64,000 nucleotides of DNA, from assembly GCF_029407905.1 (NCBI RefSeq), contig NC_073628.1, forward strand, positions 43,483,501 to 43,547,500, read 5' to 3'. Under the pieces are notes generated by a model, which was not told where the DNA came from, ran no database searches, and saw only the letters and a program-made list of their open reading frames with translations. Positions within the stretch are counted from its first letter, which is position 1; the number at the start of each line of letters is the position of its first letter. The DNA is from Bubalus kerabau (Eukaryota > Chordata > Mammalia > Artiodactyla > Bovidae). Of the stretch, positions 1 through 10,793 are shown in pieces. A program made the translations under genes and the position numbers.

Positions 1-205
1 GGAAGTCTGTTCAGAAGCATAAATAATGACCGACAGAGTCTCCTTTGGAGTTTCGGGAGGAATGATGAGGACTTGCTGCAACTGGAAACCCCAGCTAGCA
101 ACAAGGGAAAAGGGTTTTGCTGAACAAAACTGAGCCCACTGTTGGCCAGATCCAGGGCACTTTGGAAGGCTTCAGACACTCAAGTTTTCAGACAGCACTG
201 GGTCT

Positions 206-431
206 GTGTATACGTGTGCTAAGTCACTTCAGTCGTGTCCAACTCTTTGTGACGCTGTGGACTGTAGTCCACCAGGATTCTCTGTCCCTGGCATTCTCCA
301 GGCAAGAACACTGGAGTGGGTTGCCATGCCCTTCTCCAGAAGGATCTTCCTGACCCAGGGATCGAATCCACATTTCCTGTGCCTCTGGCATTGCAGGCGG
401 ATTCTTCCCCACTGAGCCCTGGGGAAGCCCG
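206..431 (-). mobile_element. Bov-tA SINE
   Basis: Full tRNA-headed ruminant SINE in reverse orientation: BovA body first, then the tRNA-derived head ending in GGGGAAGCCC. An 11-bp target duplication GCACTGGGTCT flanks it (195-205 and 432-442). Confidence 0.92.
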
Positions 432-1107
432 GCACTGGGTCTCTACTCCCCAAGCCCCAAACAGGCTGGCCACACAGTCTTGACTCTGGGCCTCAGTCTC
501 TGTCACACTCTCCTGCCTGTGCCTATGGGGACTGGCCATACTGCTGACCTGTTCTCACCAGCTCTTTAACTGTTTCTAGTCTGGATCAGAAAATCTGGGA
601 TGGCGTAACTTAGAGTCTCATCCCTATTTTGCCAGAGCTTCTGGGTGCAATAGCTGGTTTCCCAAGCGCACACTCAAAAAGCAATTTACAGCAACATGGA
701 TGGACCTAGAGATTGTCATACTGAGTGAAGTTAAGTCAGACGGAGAAGGAAAAACATCATATAACATCCTTTATATGTGGAATCTAAAAAGAAATGACAC
801 AAATGAACTTATTTACAAAACAGAAAGAGACAGACTTAGGGAAAGAACGTATGGTTGCTGGGGTAAGTATGGGGGGAAGGGATAGTTAGGGAGTTTAGGA
901 CGGATATGTACACATTGCTATATTTAAAACAAATAACCAATAAGGACCTACTGTATAGCATAGGGAACTCTACTTAATATTATGTGGCAGCCTGGATGGG
1001 AGTGGAGTTTGGGGAGAATGGATTCATGTATATGTATGGTTGAATCCCTTTGCTGGTCACCTGAAATTATCACAACTGGCTTTAGTGTTAACTGGCTTTA
1101 GCGTAGC

Positions 1108-1314
1108 AGTGTGCTCAGCTGTGTCAGACTCTTTGGAAGCCCCTGGACTGTAGCCTGCCAGGCTCCTCTGCCATGGGATTTCCCAGGCAAGAATACCAGT
1201 GGGTTGCCATTTCCTTCTCCAGGGAAGCTTCCCGACCCAGGGATCAAACCCACGTCTCTTGTGTCTCCTGCACTGGCAGACGGATTCTTTACTACTGCGC
1301 CATATGGGAAGCCC
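1108..1314 (-). mobile_element. Bov-tA SINE inside L1
   Basis: BovA body followed by a tRNA head ending in ATGGGAAGCCC, reverse orientation. It splits the L1 3' end and is therefore younger than it. Confidence 0.88.
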
Positions 1315-1329
1315 CCAATAATCGGCTGT

Positions 1330-1418
1330 GTGGAAGTCGCTCAGTCATGTCCAGCTCTTTGTGACCCCATGGACTATACAGTCCACGGAATTCTCCAGCC
1401 CAGAATACTGGAGTAGGT
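1330..1418 (-). mobile_element. BovA fragment
   Basis: Truncated BovA body (CTCAGTCATGTCCAGCTC to AATACTGGAGTAGG) right after the Bov-tA, same orientation. The tRNA head is missing. Confidence 0.75.
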
Positions 1419-1734
1419 AACCGTTCTATACTCCAATATAAAATGAAAAGTTAAGAGAAAAAGAAGTAACTGTTCAAAAGACACTGGACATTTGACTGAT
1501 AGAAGTGAGCGTGTGGTTGGTGCTGCATTCAGAGGGAGCATGTTGTTCTGCAATGGGAAGGCCGAGAAGTTAAGTCTGAAGATGGGCCTTGCAGGTTGGC
1601 ACTTCCTCTGCTTCTGTATATCTGCTCTTGAACACAGCTTCTCTAAGCCTCGCTTTCTTCATCTGAAAAGTGGGGCCACGGCAGCAACCACCTAAAGAGC
1701 GGCTGCGATGAGCAAAGACAAAACACCACCGGCC

Positions 1735-1868
1735 ACCACTTACTGATGCTCACTCTGTGACCAGCTCTGTGCTTAGCACTTTGAAACAGAATTTTACATT
1801 AGCTTCCCAGCATCTCTAAGAAGGAGCTGGGGGAACAGAAAGCTTAAGTAATTTGCCCCACTCTTTCT
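1735..1868 (+). mobile_element. MIR fragment
   Basis: Diverged copy of the MIR core (ending in AGCTTAAGTAATTTGCCC). Confidence 0.6.
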
Positions 1869-1889
1869 CTTTTAAACTGTGGGATAATT

Positions 1890-2082
1890 TATTTTCTTCT
1901 TAAAAAAAAATAATTATTTGGCTGCGTTGGGTCTTAGCTGTGATATGTGGGAGCTTTGCTGCGGCTCAGGGGCTTGGTTGCCTTGTAGAATGTGGAATCT
2001 TAGTTCCACGGCCAGGGATCGAACCCATGTCCTTTGCATTGGAAGGCAGATTCTTAACCATTGGACCATCAGAGAAGTCCCT
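1890..2082 (-). mobile_element. CHR-type tRNA SINE
   Basis: Reverse-oriented tRNA-headed SINE without a BovA body. It starts with an A-rich/AT tail, holds GGATCGAACCCATG (B-box side) and ends at the head TGGACCATCAGAGAAGTCCC. Confidence 0.8.
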
Positions 2083-2104
2083 GTTTTCTCCAGCTTTTTA
2101 CAAT

Positions 2105-2363
2105 TATTATTATTATTTTTTTGGCTAGGCCTGGACCTTTATAGCTGTGAGTGGGCTTTCTCTAGCTGTGGAGAGTGGGGGCTGCTCTTGGCTTCTTGTT
2201 GCGGTGGCTTCTCCTGTCGGGGAGCACAGGCTCTAGGCGCACGAGCTCCAGTACTTGTGGCACACGGGCTTAGCTGCCTTGTGGCATGTGGGATCTTCCT
2301 GGACCAGGGATCAAACCCCAATTGGCAGGGGGTTTCTTAACCACTGGACCACCAGGGAAGCCC
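2105..2363 (-). mobile_element. CHR-type tRNA SINE, long form
   Basis: Longer CHR copy in tandem and in the same orientation as the preceding one. An ATT-rich tail, a repetitive body and a head ending in GGACCACCAGGGAAGCCCC are visible. Confidence 0.85.
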
Positions 2364-3369
2364 CTTCCCTCGTCTCATATTCACAAACTGGGGATCTGGG
2401 ATTCAAACCCAGGTCTGTCAGGCTCCAAAGGTGAGTCCAGCACTGGAGGCTGCAAAATGCTTTGCAAGTGTGTTTCTGTAAAAGTTATAAACTCATCTCA
2501 GTGGGGTTAAAACATCCTTTCTTGAACTGACTTGATGTGGGATGAATTTAAATCCAAAACACATAGGTTGGATTACATTCTTGCTGTGAGTCCAAGACCC
2601 TCTTTGCTCCATATAAGCAGACTGGGTCCCTGCTGTCTGGGCCCTCAATGGACCGGGTCGAACACTAAGAGCTCTCCACCATCAAGAACAAACTTCCCTG
2701 GGGGACCCAGATCTCTCCATTAAGAGGGTGGTACTTTCACCTTGGACCTCAGTTCTCCGTCTTCACAGCTTCTTGGCCATGGTCACCAACCAGGTACCAA
2801 GGATGTTTTTTGATGGTGTCCCAAAGCTAAGTCCTCAAACCCAAATATTCATTTCACTAGCCAAACTCTTCCCCAAATTTTAAGTGTTCTAGAGGTTAAG
2901 CTTTTCAACAGTTTCTCTGTATCCACTAACCCATGAACAAGTCAAGCTGCTTTGCCTATACTGGTATTATTCTTAATATTGAATTAAATATTGAGGGCTT
3001 GGCATTCCTAGTTCCACAATGCTTACCACCTCAAATAAATTAATGAACTATTTCTTTATAAAATGTCCAAAATGTTAAATCATGTCAGATGTGGCCACAA
3101 AAGAACTTTGAGTTTTGGCTGTAAGAATTCATCCACTCTGGCAAAACCAAATTCTTTTTTTTTTTTTTTTAACATGATTCAGCATGAAAATTCAGGAGCT
3201 ATGGCCTCCAGCTGGAGGTCCTTTGGAGACATGCTTTTGTGACTTTTAGAAACTAAAGCAGAGATTTATACACTATTCTTCCATTTGAATAGATATTAGT
3301 GAGCTTCTAGCCACATTTAAACTGTAAATATTTTTCAGAGTCACAGTTTGAAAAGATGTAGCCTCTGGA
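2364..3369. other. Intronic sequence without recognised feature
   Basis: About 1 kb of apparently unique, AT-rich DNA with a poly(T) run near 3155-3170. No exon or repeat assigned. Confidence 0.5.
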
Positions 3370-3595
3370 AAGGACTTTCCTGGTGGCCCAGTGATTAAGA
3401 ATCCATCATCGATGCAGGAGATGTAGGCAGCGTAGGTTCGATCCCCGGGTAAGAAAGATCCCCTGGAGAAGGGAATGGCAACCCACTCCAATATTCTTCT
3501 CTGAAGAATCCCATGGACAGAGGAGCCTGGACAGCTACAGCCCATGGGGTCACCAAGTCAGACAGCACTAAGTGTCTAAGAGCGACTAAGCACAC
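3370..3595 (+). mobile_element. Bov-tA SINE
   Basis: tRNA head (GGACTTTCCTGGTGGCCC) then BovA body, forward. Flanked by the 10-bp duplication AGCCTCTGGA at 3360-3369 and 3596-3605. Confidence 0.92.
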
Positions 3596-3714
3596 AGCCT
3601 CTGGAGAGTGGATAACAGCATTTTTGAGCTGGAGATTACCTGAGAAATCTAGTAGAGGATTGTTGAATTCCTAGGGAAAAAGTAACTGTTCAGTCACAAG
3701 CCATTATATTAAAT

Positions 3715-4055
3715 ACCACCCACTGAATACCTACTGTGGAGAAGGCAATGGCACCCCACTCCTGTGTCCTTGCCTGGAGAATCCCAGGAATGGTGGAGCC
3801 TGGTGGGCTGCCGTCTGTGGGGTAGCACAGAGTCAGACATGACTGAAGTGACTTAGCAGCAGCAGCAGAATACCTACTGTGAACCACGCACTGTTCTAAG
3901 CACTTCACAGGTATTAACTTTTTAAGTCGAGAGGCCCCAAGTCTCATAAGGTAGATATTATTATCCTCATTTTGTAGATGAGGAAACAGAGGCACAGAGA
4001 GTTAAATAACCTGCCAAATGCTTAAATCCAGGCAGTGGGACTGCCCTTGACCCCC
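3715..4055 (+). mobile_element. MIR, split by a BovA insertion
   Basis: Near-complete MIR. The core TAGATGAGGAAACAGAGGC and the following AGAGTTAAATAACCTGCC are clear. Positions 3739-3867 are a later BovA insertion. Confidence 0.85.
3739..3867 (+). mobile_element. BovA monomer (half of Bov-A2)
   Basis: Single BovA unit ending in an AGC run. The 14-bp target duplication GAATACCTACTGTG is perfect (3725-3738 and 3868-3881) and lies in MIR sequence. Confidence 0.92.
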
Positions 4056-4360
4056 TCTTTACATTGCCTCTTGATTCAGGATCACAGAGCTGATAAGGGT
4101 CCACCTCCGTCTCAGCCTCCAGTCGAGCTGCCGCAGGTACACCCTTTGTCTTTGGAGAGCTGTTGAGGAACTGGGAGTGTGTACACGGGGTGTGTGCACG
4201 GGGGTGCTGGTGGTGTCAGGCGGGCAGTGGTGGAACGCCTCCTACCTCTTCTCAACCCCCCACACTCAGAGTTCGCTTCCGACTGCGGGCGGGGACTGTT
4301 AGAGCTTAGGGGTTAGGGACAGAATGAAGCTCAATTCATGCATCTTGCTCTCAAAGATCC

Positions 4361-5061
4361 TTCCGTGTAATCACCTTTTCAATTCACAGAATATTCTTTT
4401 AGCGATTGAAGAGTATATTCCTTTGAAAAAACACAGTTTTTAAACGGAAAAAAAACACAAATACCCTAACTGCATGGAACATATAGAGAAGTAGAAGAAA
4501 GTAAAACTTATATTTCCACTACCCAAAGATAATCACTGTTGATATGTTAGTGTATTTTCTTGTCATTTTTGGACAATTGTTAGCTGTGACTGTAATGAAT
4601 ATGCAATGTTACATCTTGCTTTTCCCACTAAATAGTGTCTATACTATTACCACCTTTTACAAACATCATTTTAAAAGGTTGTATAATAAACCATTATGGG
4701 AATGTACCATAATTTGTATAAATATTCCTCACTTGTTAGGCATTTAGGCTCTTTCTAAATGTTTTATTATCGTAAATTGTACTAAAGGTAATTTCTCTAA
4801 ATAGAGTTTTTACCATCTTTTGGCTTACTTCTCTTGGAAAATTTACAGCACAAAAATATTGGAACTTCTCTTCACCTGACACATCACTTCATTAGGAAAT
4901 TCTCAGTGCTGACATTAATTATCAAGCTATCAATTGTCAAATGGAAATAAGAACATCATTATGAGACTTTTAATTATTTCATACTTTTAAATGAACACCC
5001 TTCTTTTCTCCCAGTATCACACTAGAGCTATAGTTCATTCTTTGGTAGAATGGCAAATAGC
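4361..5061. other. AT-rich intron with an ancient unassigned repeat
   Basis: 4490-4790 resembles an old mammal-wide interspersed element (GGGAATGTACCATAATTTG, then CATTTAGGCTCTTTC). A similar one occurs near 53895. The family is not assigned and no exon is seen. Confidence 0.4.
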
Positions 5062-5070
5062 AATACTCTG

Positions 5071-5239
5071 CCTGGGACTTTCCTGGTGTTCCAGTGGTTA
5101 AGAATCTGCCTTCCAATGCAGGGAATTTGGGTTCAATCCCCGGTCCGGGAACTAAGATTCCCACCTGCTGTGGTACAACTAAGCCCTGATGCAGCTAAAT
5201 AAATAATAAATATTTAAATAAATAGATTAAAAAAAAAGA
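5071..5239 (+). mobile_element. CHR-type tRNA SINE
   Basis: tRNA head (GGACTTTCCTGGTGTTCCAG), TTCAATCCCCGGTCCGGG, then an AAATAAATA tail. The 9-bp duplication AATACTCTG flanks it (5062-5070 and 5240-5248). Confidence 0.9.
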
Positions 5240-5269
5240 AATACTCTGTCCATTCATAATATTGGCATG

Positions 5270-5748
5270 TCTGAAAATGACACAGAAAGTGGTTGAGAAC
5301 AAGGGTTCTGCCTCTGTTATATTCTTTCAAAAAGCTCATAACCCCAGTCTAATCATGAGAGAACATCAAACTAACCCAGCTAGGGGAAGGGCATTCTACA
5401 GGTTAGGACTTCCCAAGAATGTCAAAGTCGTGAAAAATAAGGAATGGCAGACATCATAGAGGGTCAGGGCAACCAAATGCAACATGGTACCTTGGACTGG
5501 ATCCTAGAACAGAAAACGGACCTTAGTGCAAAAAATGGTGAAATCCAAATAGAATCTGCAGCATTTAGTTAATAGTAATGTACTAACATCAGTTTCTTAG
5601 CTTTGACAAGTGTACCATGGAAATGTAAGATGTTAACATGGGGAAAGACTAGGTGAGTGGCATACATGAACTCTCTGTAATACCTTTGTACTTTTCTGTA
5701 AATCTAAACTATTTCAAATCAAAAGTTTGTTTTCTTAAAAAAAAAAAA
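5270..5748 (+). mobile_element. Old L1 (L1MA/L1MB-like) 3' UTR
   Basis: Matches the remembered L1M 3' UTR: GGACTGGATCCTAGAACAG, GAACTCTCTGTAATACC and TTCTGTAAATCTAAACTA before an A-rich end at 5736-5751. Confidence 0.7.
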
Positions 5749-5754
5749 AAAAGA

Positions 5755-5869
5755 GATGAAGAGCAGGTTTCTGGAGCCAGTCTGATCTAATTCTGAGTCC
5801 TAGATCTGACATTTGTTGTCGCCTGACCTTAGACAAATGACTTCTTCAAGTGAGGTTCATCTGTTTTAT
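5755..5869 (+). mobile_element. MIR fragment
   Basis: Diverged MIR 5' half (CTGGAGCCAGTCTGATC through the CCTTAGACAAATGACTTC region). Confidence 0.55.
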
Positions 5870-5879
5870 ATGAAGAAAA

Positions 5880-6743
5880 CTTCTATGCAGAGTACATCAT
5901 GAGAAACGCTGGGCTGGAAGAAGCACAAGCTGGAATCAAGATTGTCAAGAGAAATATCAATCACCTCAGATATGCAGATGACACCACCCTTAAGGCAGAA
6001 AGTGAAGAGGAACTAAAAAGCCTCTTGATGAAAGTGAAAGAGGAGAGTGAAAAAGTTGGCTTAAAGCTCAACATTCAGAAAACGAAGATCATGGCATCTG
6101 GTCCCATCACTTCATGGGAAATAGATGGGGAAACAGTGGAAACAGTGTCAGACTTTATTTTGGGGCTCCAAAATCACTGCAGATGGTGATTGCAGCCATG
6201 AAATTAAAAGACGCTTACTCCTTGGAAGGAAAGTTATGACCAATCTAGATAGCATATTGAAAAGCAGAGACATTACTTTGCCAACAAAGGTCCGTCTAGT
6301 CAAGGCTATGGTTTTTCCTGTGGTCATGTATGGATGTGAGAGTTGGACTGTGAAGAAGGCTGAGCGCCGAAGAATTGATGCTTTTGAACTGTGGTGTTGG
6401 AGAAGACTCTTGAGAGTCCCTTGGACTGCAAGGAGATCCAACCAGTCAATCCTAAAGGAAATCAGTCCTGGGTGTTCTTTGGAAGGAATGATGCTAAAGC
6501 TGAAACTCCAGTACTTTGGCCACCTCATGCAAAGAGTTGAGTCATTGGAAAAGATTCTGATGCTGGGAGGGATTGGGGGCAGGAGGAGAAAGGGACGACA
6601 GAGGATGAGATGGCTGGATGGCATCACTGACTCGATGGACGTGAGTTTGAGTGAACTCCGGGAGTTGGTGATGGACAGGGAGGCCTGGCGTGCTGCGATT
6701 CATGGGGTCACAAAGAGTCGGACACGACTGAGCGACTGAACTG
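5880..6743 (+). mobile_element. BovB LINE (RTE), 5'-truncated, broken
   Basis: C-terminal part of the BovB reverse transcriptase and the 3' tail. The catalytic YADD box is intact (HLRYADDTTL). The frame breaks near 6165, where the G run before CTCC is shorter than in other copies (GGGG versus GGGGGG), moving the rest (GRKVMTNLDS..., WCWRRLLRVPW) into another frame. The tail ends GACTGAACTG. Flanked by the 10-bp duplication ATGAAGAAAA (5870-5879 and 6744-6753). Not functional. Confidence 0.95.
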
Positions 6744-6764
6744 ATGAAGAAAATGTCTATCACA

Positions 6765-6860
6765 GAGGGTTATAGGTCTTAACTAAAATAATGCAGATAA
6801 AGCACTTAGCATTATTCCTGGCACAAGGTGTGCTTGACAAATGTAAACCATATAATTATT
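6765..6860 (+). mobile_element. MIR 3' fragment
   Basis: Matches the MIR 3' segment (AAAGCACTTAGCATTATTCC, GGCACAAGGTGTGC). Confidence 0.55.
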
Positions 6861-8376
6861 TTATTTAGTTGGAGGACTTTTCTGTCCAGTTCTTCATTTC
6901 CTCTAAGGTAAGAAGGAATTTTTATGCACAGCTCTGCTAAAAGTGGAAAATTAAATAGCTTCATTAAAACTGCAAACTCAACACAAAGGAGACAAACTGT
7001 TACATGAATCTGGAAAGAGTAACTAGTGTGGGCTTTGGGGTCCTTGCTTTTGTGTTCTGTGTAGCTATTGGGCTGTTTCCTAAGGGTAGGTGAAGTGAGA
7101 AGATGCAAGGTTTTGAAGAGAGACTACATTCTAGCACTGACTGCCCTATGTAACCAACATATAAATGCCCATGGTAAGACATAGGAATTCTTTCACTTGA
7201 GCTGCTTAAAAAAACAATCTTGTAGAGAATTGAAAATGGTCCATGCTTGGCTTCTACCCAAAGGCAAATTATTTCAGTACAAAAGTCTAAGGAAAATAAT
7301 TTAACCACAAGCTATGTGAGTAGGAAAAGAAAAATAACCGAAGGATAAAGAAAAATGCACCCTGGCTCTATCATATATAAAACTTCTTTTTTGGGTGCTA
7401 AGCTGCAGAACAGATGTGAAACTTGATCTATAAGCTAGGGTCTAAATGACAAAAGGAAAATAAATAATTCAAGATCTAAAAAATATTCTGAGATGATACT
7501 GGACTTCAGGAGAAGATGAAAGACAGGCATGGCTAAAACCCATGATTCAATATGCTGTTCAGGACCTGAATTCAAGTTCATTGATGTAGAGACATCAATT
7601 ACCTAACAAAAATCACCGAGCTTCAAGTTTCTCAGTCCTCAAGGTGTGAAAATATTGGTAATATCTATATCATGAGATTCTTTGAGACAACATAAAAATT
7701 AAATGAGCTAACATGAAAAATGCCTTGCATAAAAGCTCACGTATAAGAGACAATGGATAAATATAAGCTACATCTAAGTCTGAGATATCTACATCTAAGA
7801 TACACGGAGCTAACCTGATCACCTTTATGACCTTGTTTCTATGTTAAGGAACCTGCAATCTGGTTGATGAGAGAAAAAAAAAAACCATCCACATGAAAAA
7901 GAACAGAATAATACTGATACTGCATAACAGAGTGTTAATTTGAGTGCTAGAAATATAGTACTAATATCAGCTTCCTTTTGGCTGTCAAATTCGACCTTAC
8001 TCATCAACGTGATACTTTTTGGAAATGGAGAGAAGGAAGGATTAAATACCTTACATAAATCAGGGCAGGACATTTATCCCTTTGGTGGGAGACTAGTTAG
8101 CTGACCAGCCCTCATCCAGCTTTGTGATTCACAGTAATTCATAGCAACAAATCATTTCTCCAGGGAATGAGCTCTTCCATATAAGTGGATTTTCCAGTAT
8201 AATTAATTGTACCTTCTAAAGTGCTAAAAAAAAAAAAATCCAATTTTTTGGACAAAAATTAAAAATAAAATTGTTTACATAATCTATTTCACACCCCAGA
8301 CTTCAAACACACATCTTCCTTTAAATCTCTGGTGCTAAAGAAGCACTGTGTCTGGCATCCACTAGAGGGTCCATAA
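6861..8376. other. Intronic sequence without recognised feature
   Basis: About 1.5 kb of AT-rich DNA free of young SINEs. No splice-flanked ORF or known repeat was recognised. Confidence 0.5.
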
Positions 8377-8586
8377 GGGAAAGGGAAGTCGCTCAGTCGT
8401 GTCCGACTCTCTACGACCCCGTGGACCGTAGTCTACCCGGCCCCTCCGTCCATGGGATTCTCCAGGCAAGAGTCTTGGAGTGGGTTGCCATTTCCTTCTC
8501 CAGGGTACTTCCTGATCCAGGGATTGAACCCGGGTCTCCTGCATTGTAGGCAGACGCTTTACCGTCTGAGCCACCAGGGAAGTCAA
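8377..8586 (-). mobile_element. Bov-tA SINE
   Basis: Complete reverse copy: GTCGCTCAGTCGTGTCCGAC at its 3' side, tRNA head GAGCCACCAGGGAAGTC at 8568-8585. Flanks share TCCATAA (8370-8376 and 8590-8596). Confidence 0.92.
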
Positions 8587-8664
8587 GGTTCCATAAACAT
8601 TTGGCTAAACTGCAGTGTATGATATGCACTTATTTCTACCTTCTTAAGGAGTGTCAAGAAGATG

Positions 8665-8790
8665 CCCTGAAGGAGGGCATGGCCTCCAGTATTCTTGCCT
8701 GGAGAATCCCCATGGACAGAGGAGCCTGGGGGATTACAGTCCATGGGGTCGCAAAGAGTTGGACACGACTGAAGCGACTGAGCATGCAAG
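8665..8790 (+). mobile_element. BovA fragment
   Basis: Forward BovA body starting in its middle (CCAGTATTCTTGCCTGG) and ending ACACGACTGAAGCGACTGAG. The head is missing. Confidence 0.88.
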
Positions 8791-9195
8791 CAGCATTTAA
8801 TGAATAGGATCCAAGCTCATCTTAATGACTACCATCCATATTCTGAACAAAATAACTACATCACCTCCTGTGAGTTAAGTCATCTGAAGCTATCTGCCTT
8901 CATAAAATGAACGCAGACATGTGATCGTTTAATTTTTTTCAGCTTTTTAAAAAAAAGTTTTTCATCTCCTCTCGTGTCACGTTGTCAGTGATTTCTGCTA
9001 GCTGTTATCATATTGTCACCTTACAGGATCTTCTCTTTCCTAATCTGTCATGAGCCAGGAAATGAGACAGCCCATTCATTGGGATGATTTCTAAAAATAA
9101 GAGTCAACAGGCTCCGTGCAGGGGACTCTAGGGCTGCCTTCAGAATAAATCAGACAAGTTGTGTTGCTTGGTTCCTTGGAGGCTCAGCGTTCATT
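8791..9195. other. Intronic sequence without recognised feature
   Basis: AT-rich spacer between SINEs with nothing assignable. Confidence 0.5.
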
Positions 9196-9368
9196 AGCAT
9201 GCTCAGTTGCTTCAGTCGTGTCCAGCTCTTCGTGACTCCTTGGACTGTAACCCACCATGCTCCTCTGTCCATGGAATTCTCCAGGCAAGAATACTGGAGT
9301 GGGTTGCCATGCCCTTCTCCAGAGGATCTTCCCAAACCAGGGATCGCACCTGCGGCTCCAGCATTGCT
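9196..9368 (-). mobile_element. Bov-tA SINE, head lost
   Basis: Reverse BovA body and a partial B-box region (GGGATCGCACCTGCGG). The sequence leaves the consensus before the tRNA A-box. Confidence 0.85.
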
Positions 9369-9384
9369 TTCATTTAGTCATTAA

Positions 9385-9910
9385 AAAAAGTATGTATCGA
9401 GTGAGTTTTTCTCTGCCAGTCACTGTTCTAGGGGCAACACTGAAATAAAAAACTGGCACAAAGGACTTTATTCTGCAGGATATCCCAGTTGGGAGACAGA
9501 TAAAAAGGAATAAGCATCGTAAGTTAGCAAAGAATTCATCAGTGCTAGGAAAGAAAAAAAAGACAACTCAGATGGGATATGGAAGATCTGGAGTGAGCAG
9601 GTCACGGTATTAAAAAGTTGGCCAAGGCTGGCTGCTGACAGAGTGAGACTGGAAGGAGGTGAGGAAGTTTGCCGAGCAGCCGTCAGGAAGAACCAGGTTC
9701 CAGGCAGGGAGTAAAGCAGAGCAAAGCCCATAAAGCCAGAGGCGAGAAGAGAAAGGGGACCAGTGCGACCGCAGAGGCACAGACAAGCGGAAGGCAGCAG
9801 CAGAGGCTGGTTTGGGAGGGGACGCAAGCAGGGCCTCATAGGCCATTGGGTTTTCCTGGTGAGGCAGATGAGGCAGGGGTCGTGGCTCCATTTGTCAGAT
9901 GAACCAGCTC
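9385..9910 (-). mobile_element. L2 LINE 3' portion
   Basis: Reverse complement of the L2 3' region, recognised by CAGTCACTGTTCTAGG and the stretch CAGGGCCTCATAGGCC near 9830. Heavily diverged. Confidence 0.6.
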
Positions 9911-9921
9911 AAGATCAGGGA

Positions 9922-10471
9922 GTTTTTTTAAAAAATAATTTTATTTATTTATGTATTTTCCCTTGTAGCTCAGTCGGTAGAGAGTCTGCCTGCAATGCAG
10001 ACCTGGGTTCGATTTCTGGGTCGGGAAGATCGCCTAGAGGAGGAAATGGCAACCCACCCCAGTATTCTTGCCTGGAGAATCCCACGGACAAAGGAGCCTG
10101 GCAGGTATGGTCTATGGGGTCGCAAGAGTCAGACATGACTGAGTGATTAAGCACACACACACACACACGTGTTTTTGACTGTGTTGGGTCTTCATTGCTG
10201 GGTGGACTTTTCTCCAGTTACGGTGAACAGGGGCTAGTCTCAAGCTGCGGTGTTCGGGCTTCTCACTGCACTGCTTTTTCTGGCAGACTACAGACTCGAG
10301 TGCATGCAGGCTTCAGCAGCTGCGGTTCCTGGGCGCTAGAGCACAGGCTCAGTAGTTGTGGCTCAGACTTAGTTGCTCTGTGGCATGTGGGATCTTCCCA
10401 GACCAGGAATCGAACCCCAGTCTCCTGCATTGGCAAGTGGATTCTTTACCACTGAGCCACCAGGGAAACCC
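9922..10471 (-). mobile_element. CHR SINE, split by a nested Bov-tA
   Basis: Reverse CHR with its poly(A)/ATTT tail at 9925-9955 and the tRNA head at 10450-10471 (GAGCCACCAGGGAAACCCC). A near-perfect 11-bp duplication (AAGATCAGGGA/AAGGTCAGGGA) lies at 9911-9921 and 10472-10482. Confidence 0.88.
9955..10150 (+). mobile_element. Bov-tA SINE nested in the CHR tail
   Basis: Forward Bov-tA (head CCCTTGTAGCTCAGTCGGTA, body to CATGACTGAGTGATTAAG) inserted in the A-rich tail of the CHR element. A (CA)n run follows at 10150-10168. Confidence 0.9.
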
Positions 10472-10668
10472 CAAGGTCAGGGAATTTAAGCATCGTTTGG
10501 AGGCATCAGGGATCCCTGTAAGCGCTTGCCACACTGCTTCCCTTTAGGGGGGTCTTTTATAATATGTTAGAATACAGGTCTTCTCTTTTCTAGTATGGTC
10601 AGGTTTTATGCAAGGGAATTCAGTGTCTGAAGTCAGGGCTTTGGATTAGAAATGCACTCCTCTTCCAG

Positions 10669-10793
10669 ATGCAGGAAGAATGTCGATTACCCGGAACTGA
10701 ACAATCACTTAAGGAAACTGATCACGTGATGTATCTGCACATTAATGCTGCTGATTACACAAGAAGGGGTCGCCTTAGAGGCACCTCCACCAG
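10669..10793 (+). other. Exon-like segment, plus strand
   Basis: A pyrimidine run ending CTCTTCCAG precedes ATGCAGGAAG, and 125 bases later CACCAG meets GTAATG. One frame is open across the segment (42 codons from the ATG, open upstream as well) and stops in the donor (GTAA). The product is not recognised. It is antisense to ME3, and chance cannot be excluded. Confidence 0.2.
10721..10730. promoter_or_regulatory. E-box palindrome ATCACGTGAT
   Basis: Perfect 10-bp palindrome containing TCACGTGA, the preferred site of USF/TFE-type bHLH-zip factors. It lies inside the exon-like segment. Activity is inferred only from the motif. Confidence 0.25.

Larger units (their letters stand above)
682..1462 (+). 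mobile_element. L1 3' end, interrupted by two SINEs
   Basis: Resembles the end of L1 ORF2 and the 3' UTR of artiodactyl L1s (ATGGATGGACCTAGAG start, CTCCAATATAAAATG end). The element resumes at about 1419 after the Bov-tA and BovA insertions. A short tandem copy of AACTGGCTTTAG occurs at 1074-1085 and 1090-1101, just before the first SINE. Confidence 0.75.

Noticed and set aside
6125..6739. 204-codon ORF as a host gene
   Set aside because: It is the C-terminal part of a truncated BovB with its own target duplications.
9960..10020. tRNA-like sequence with A/B boxes (and similar heads in every Bov-tA and CHR)
   Set aside because: These are tRNA-derived SINE heads, not tRNA genes; no complete cloverleaf is kept and the SINE body follows.
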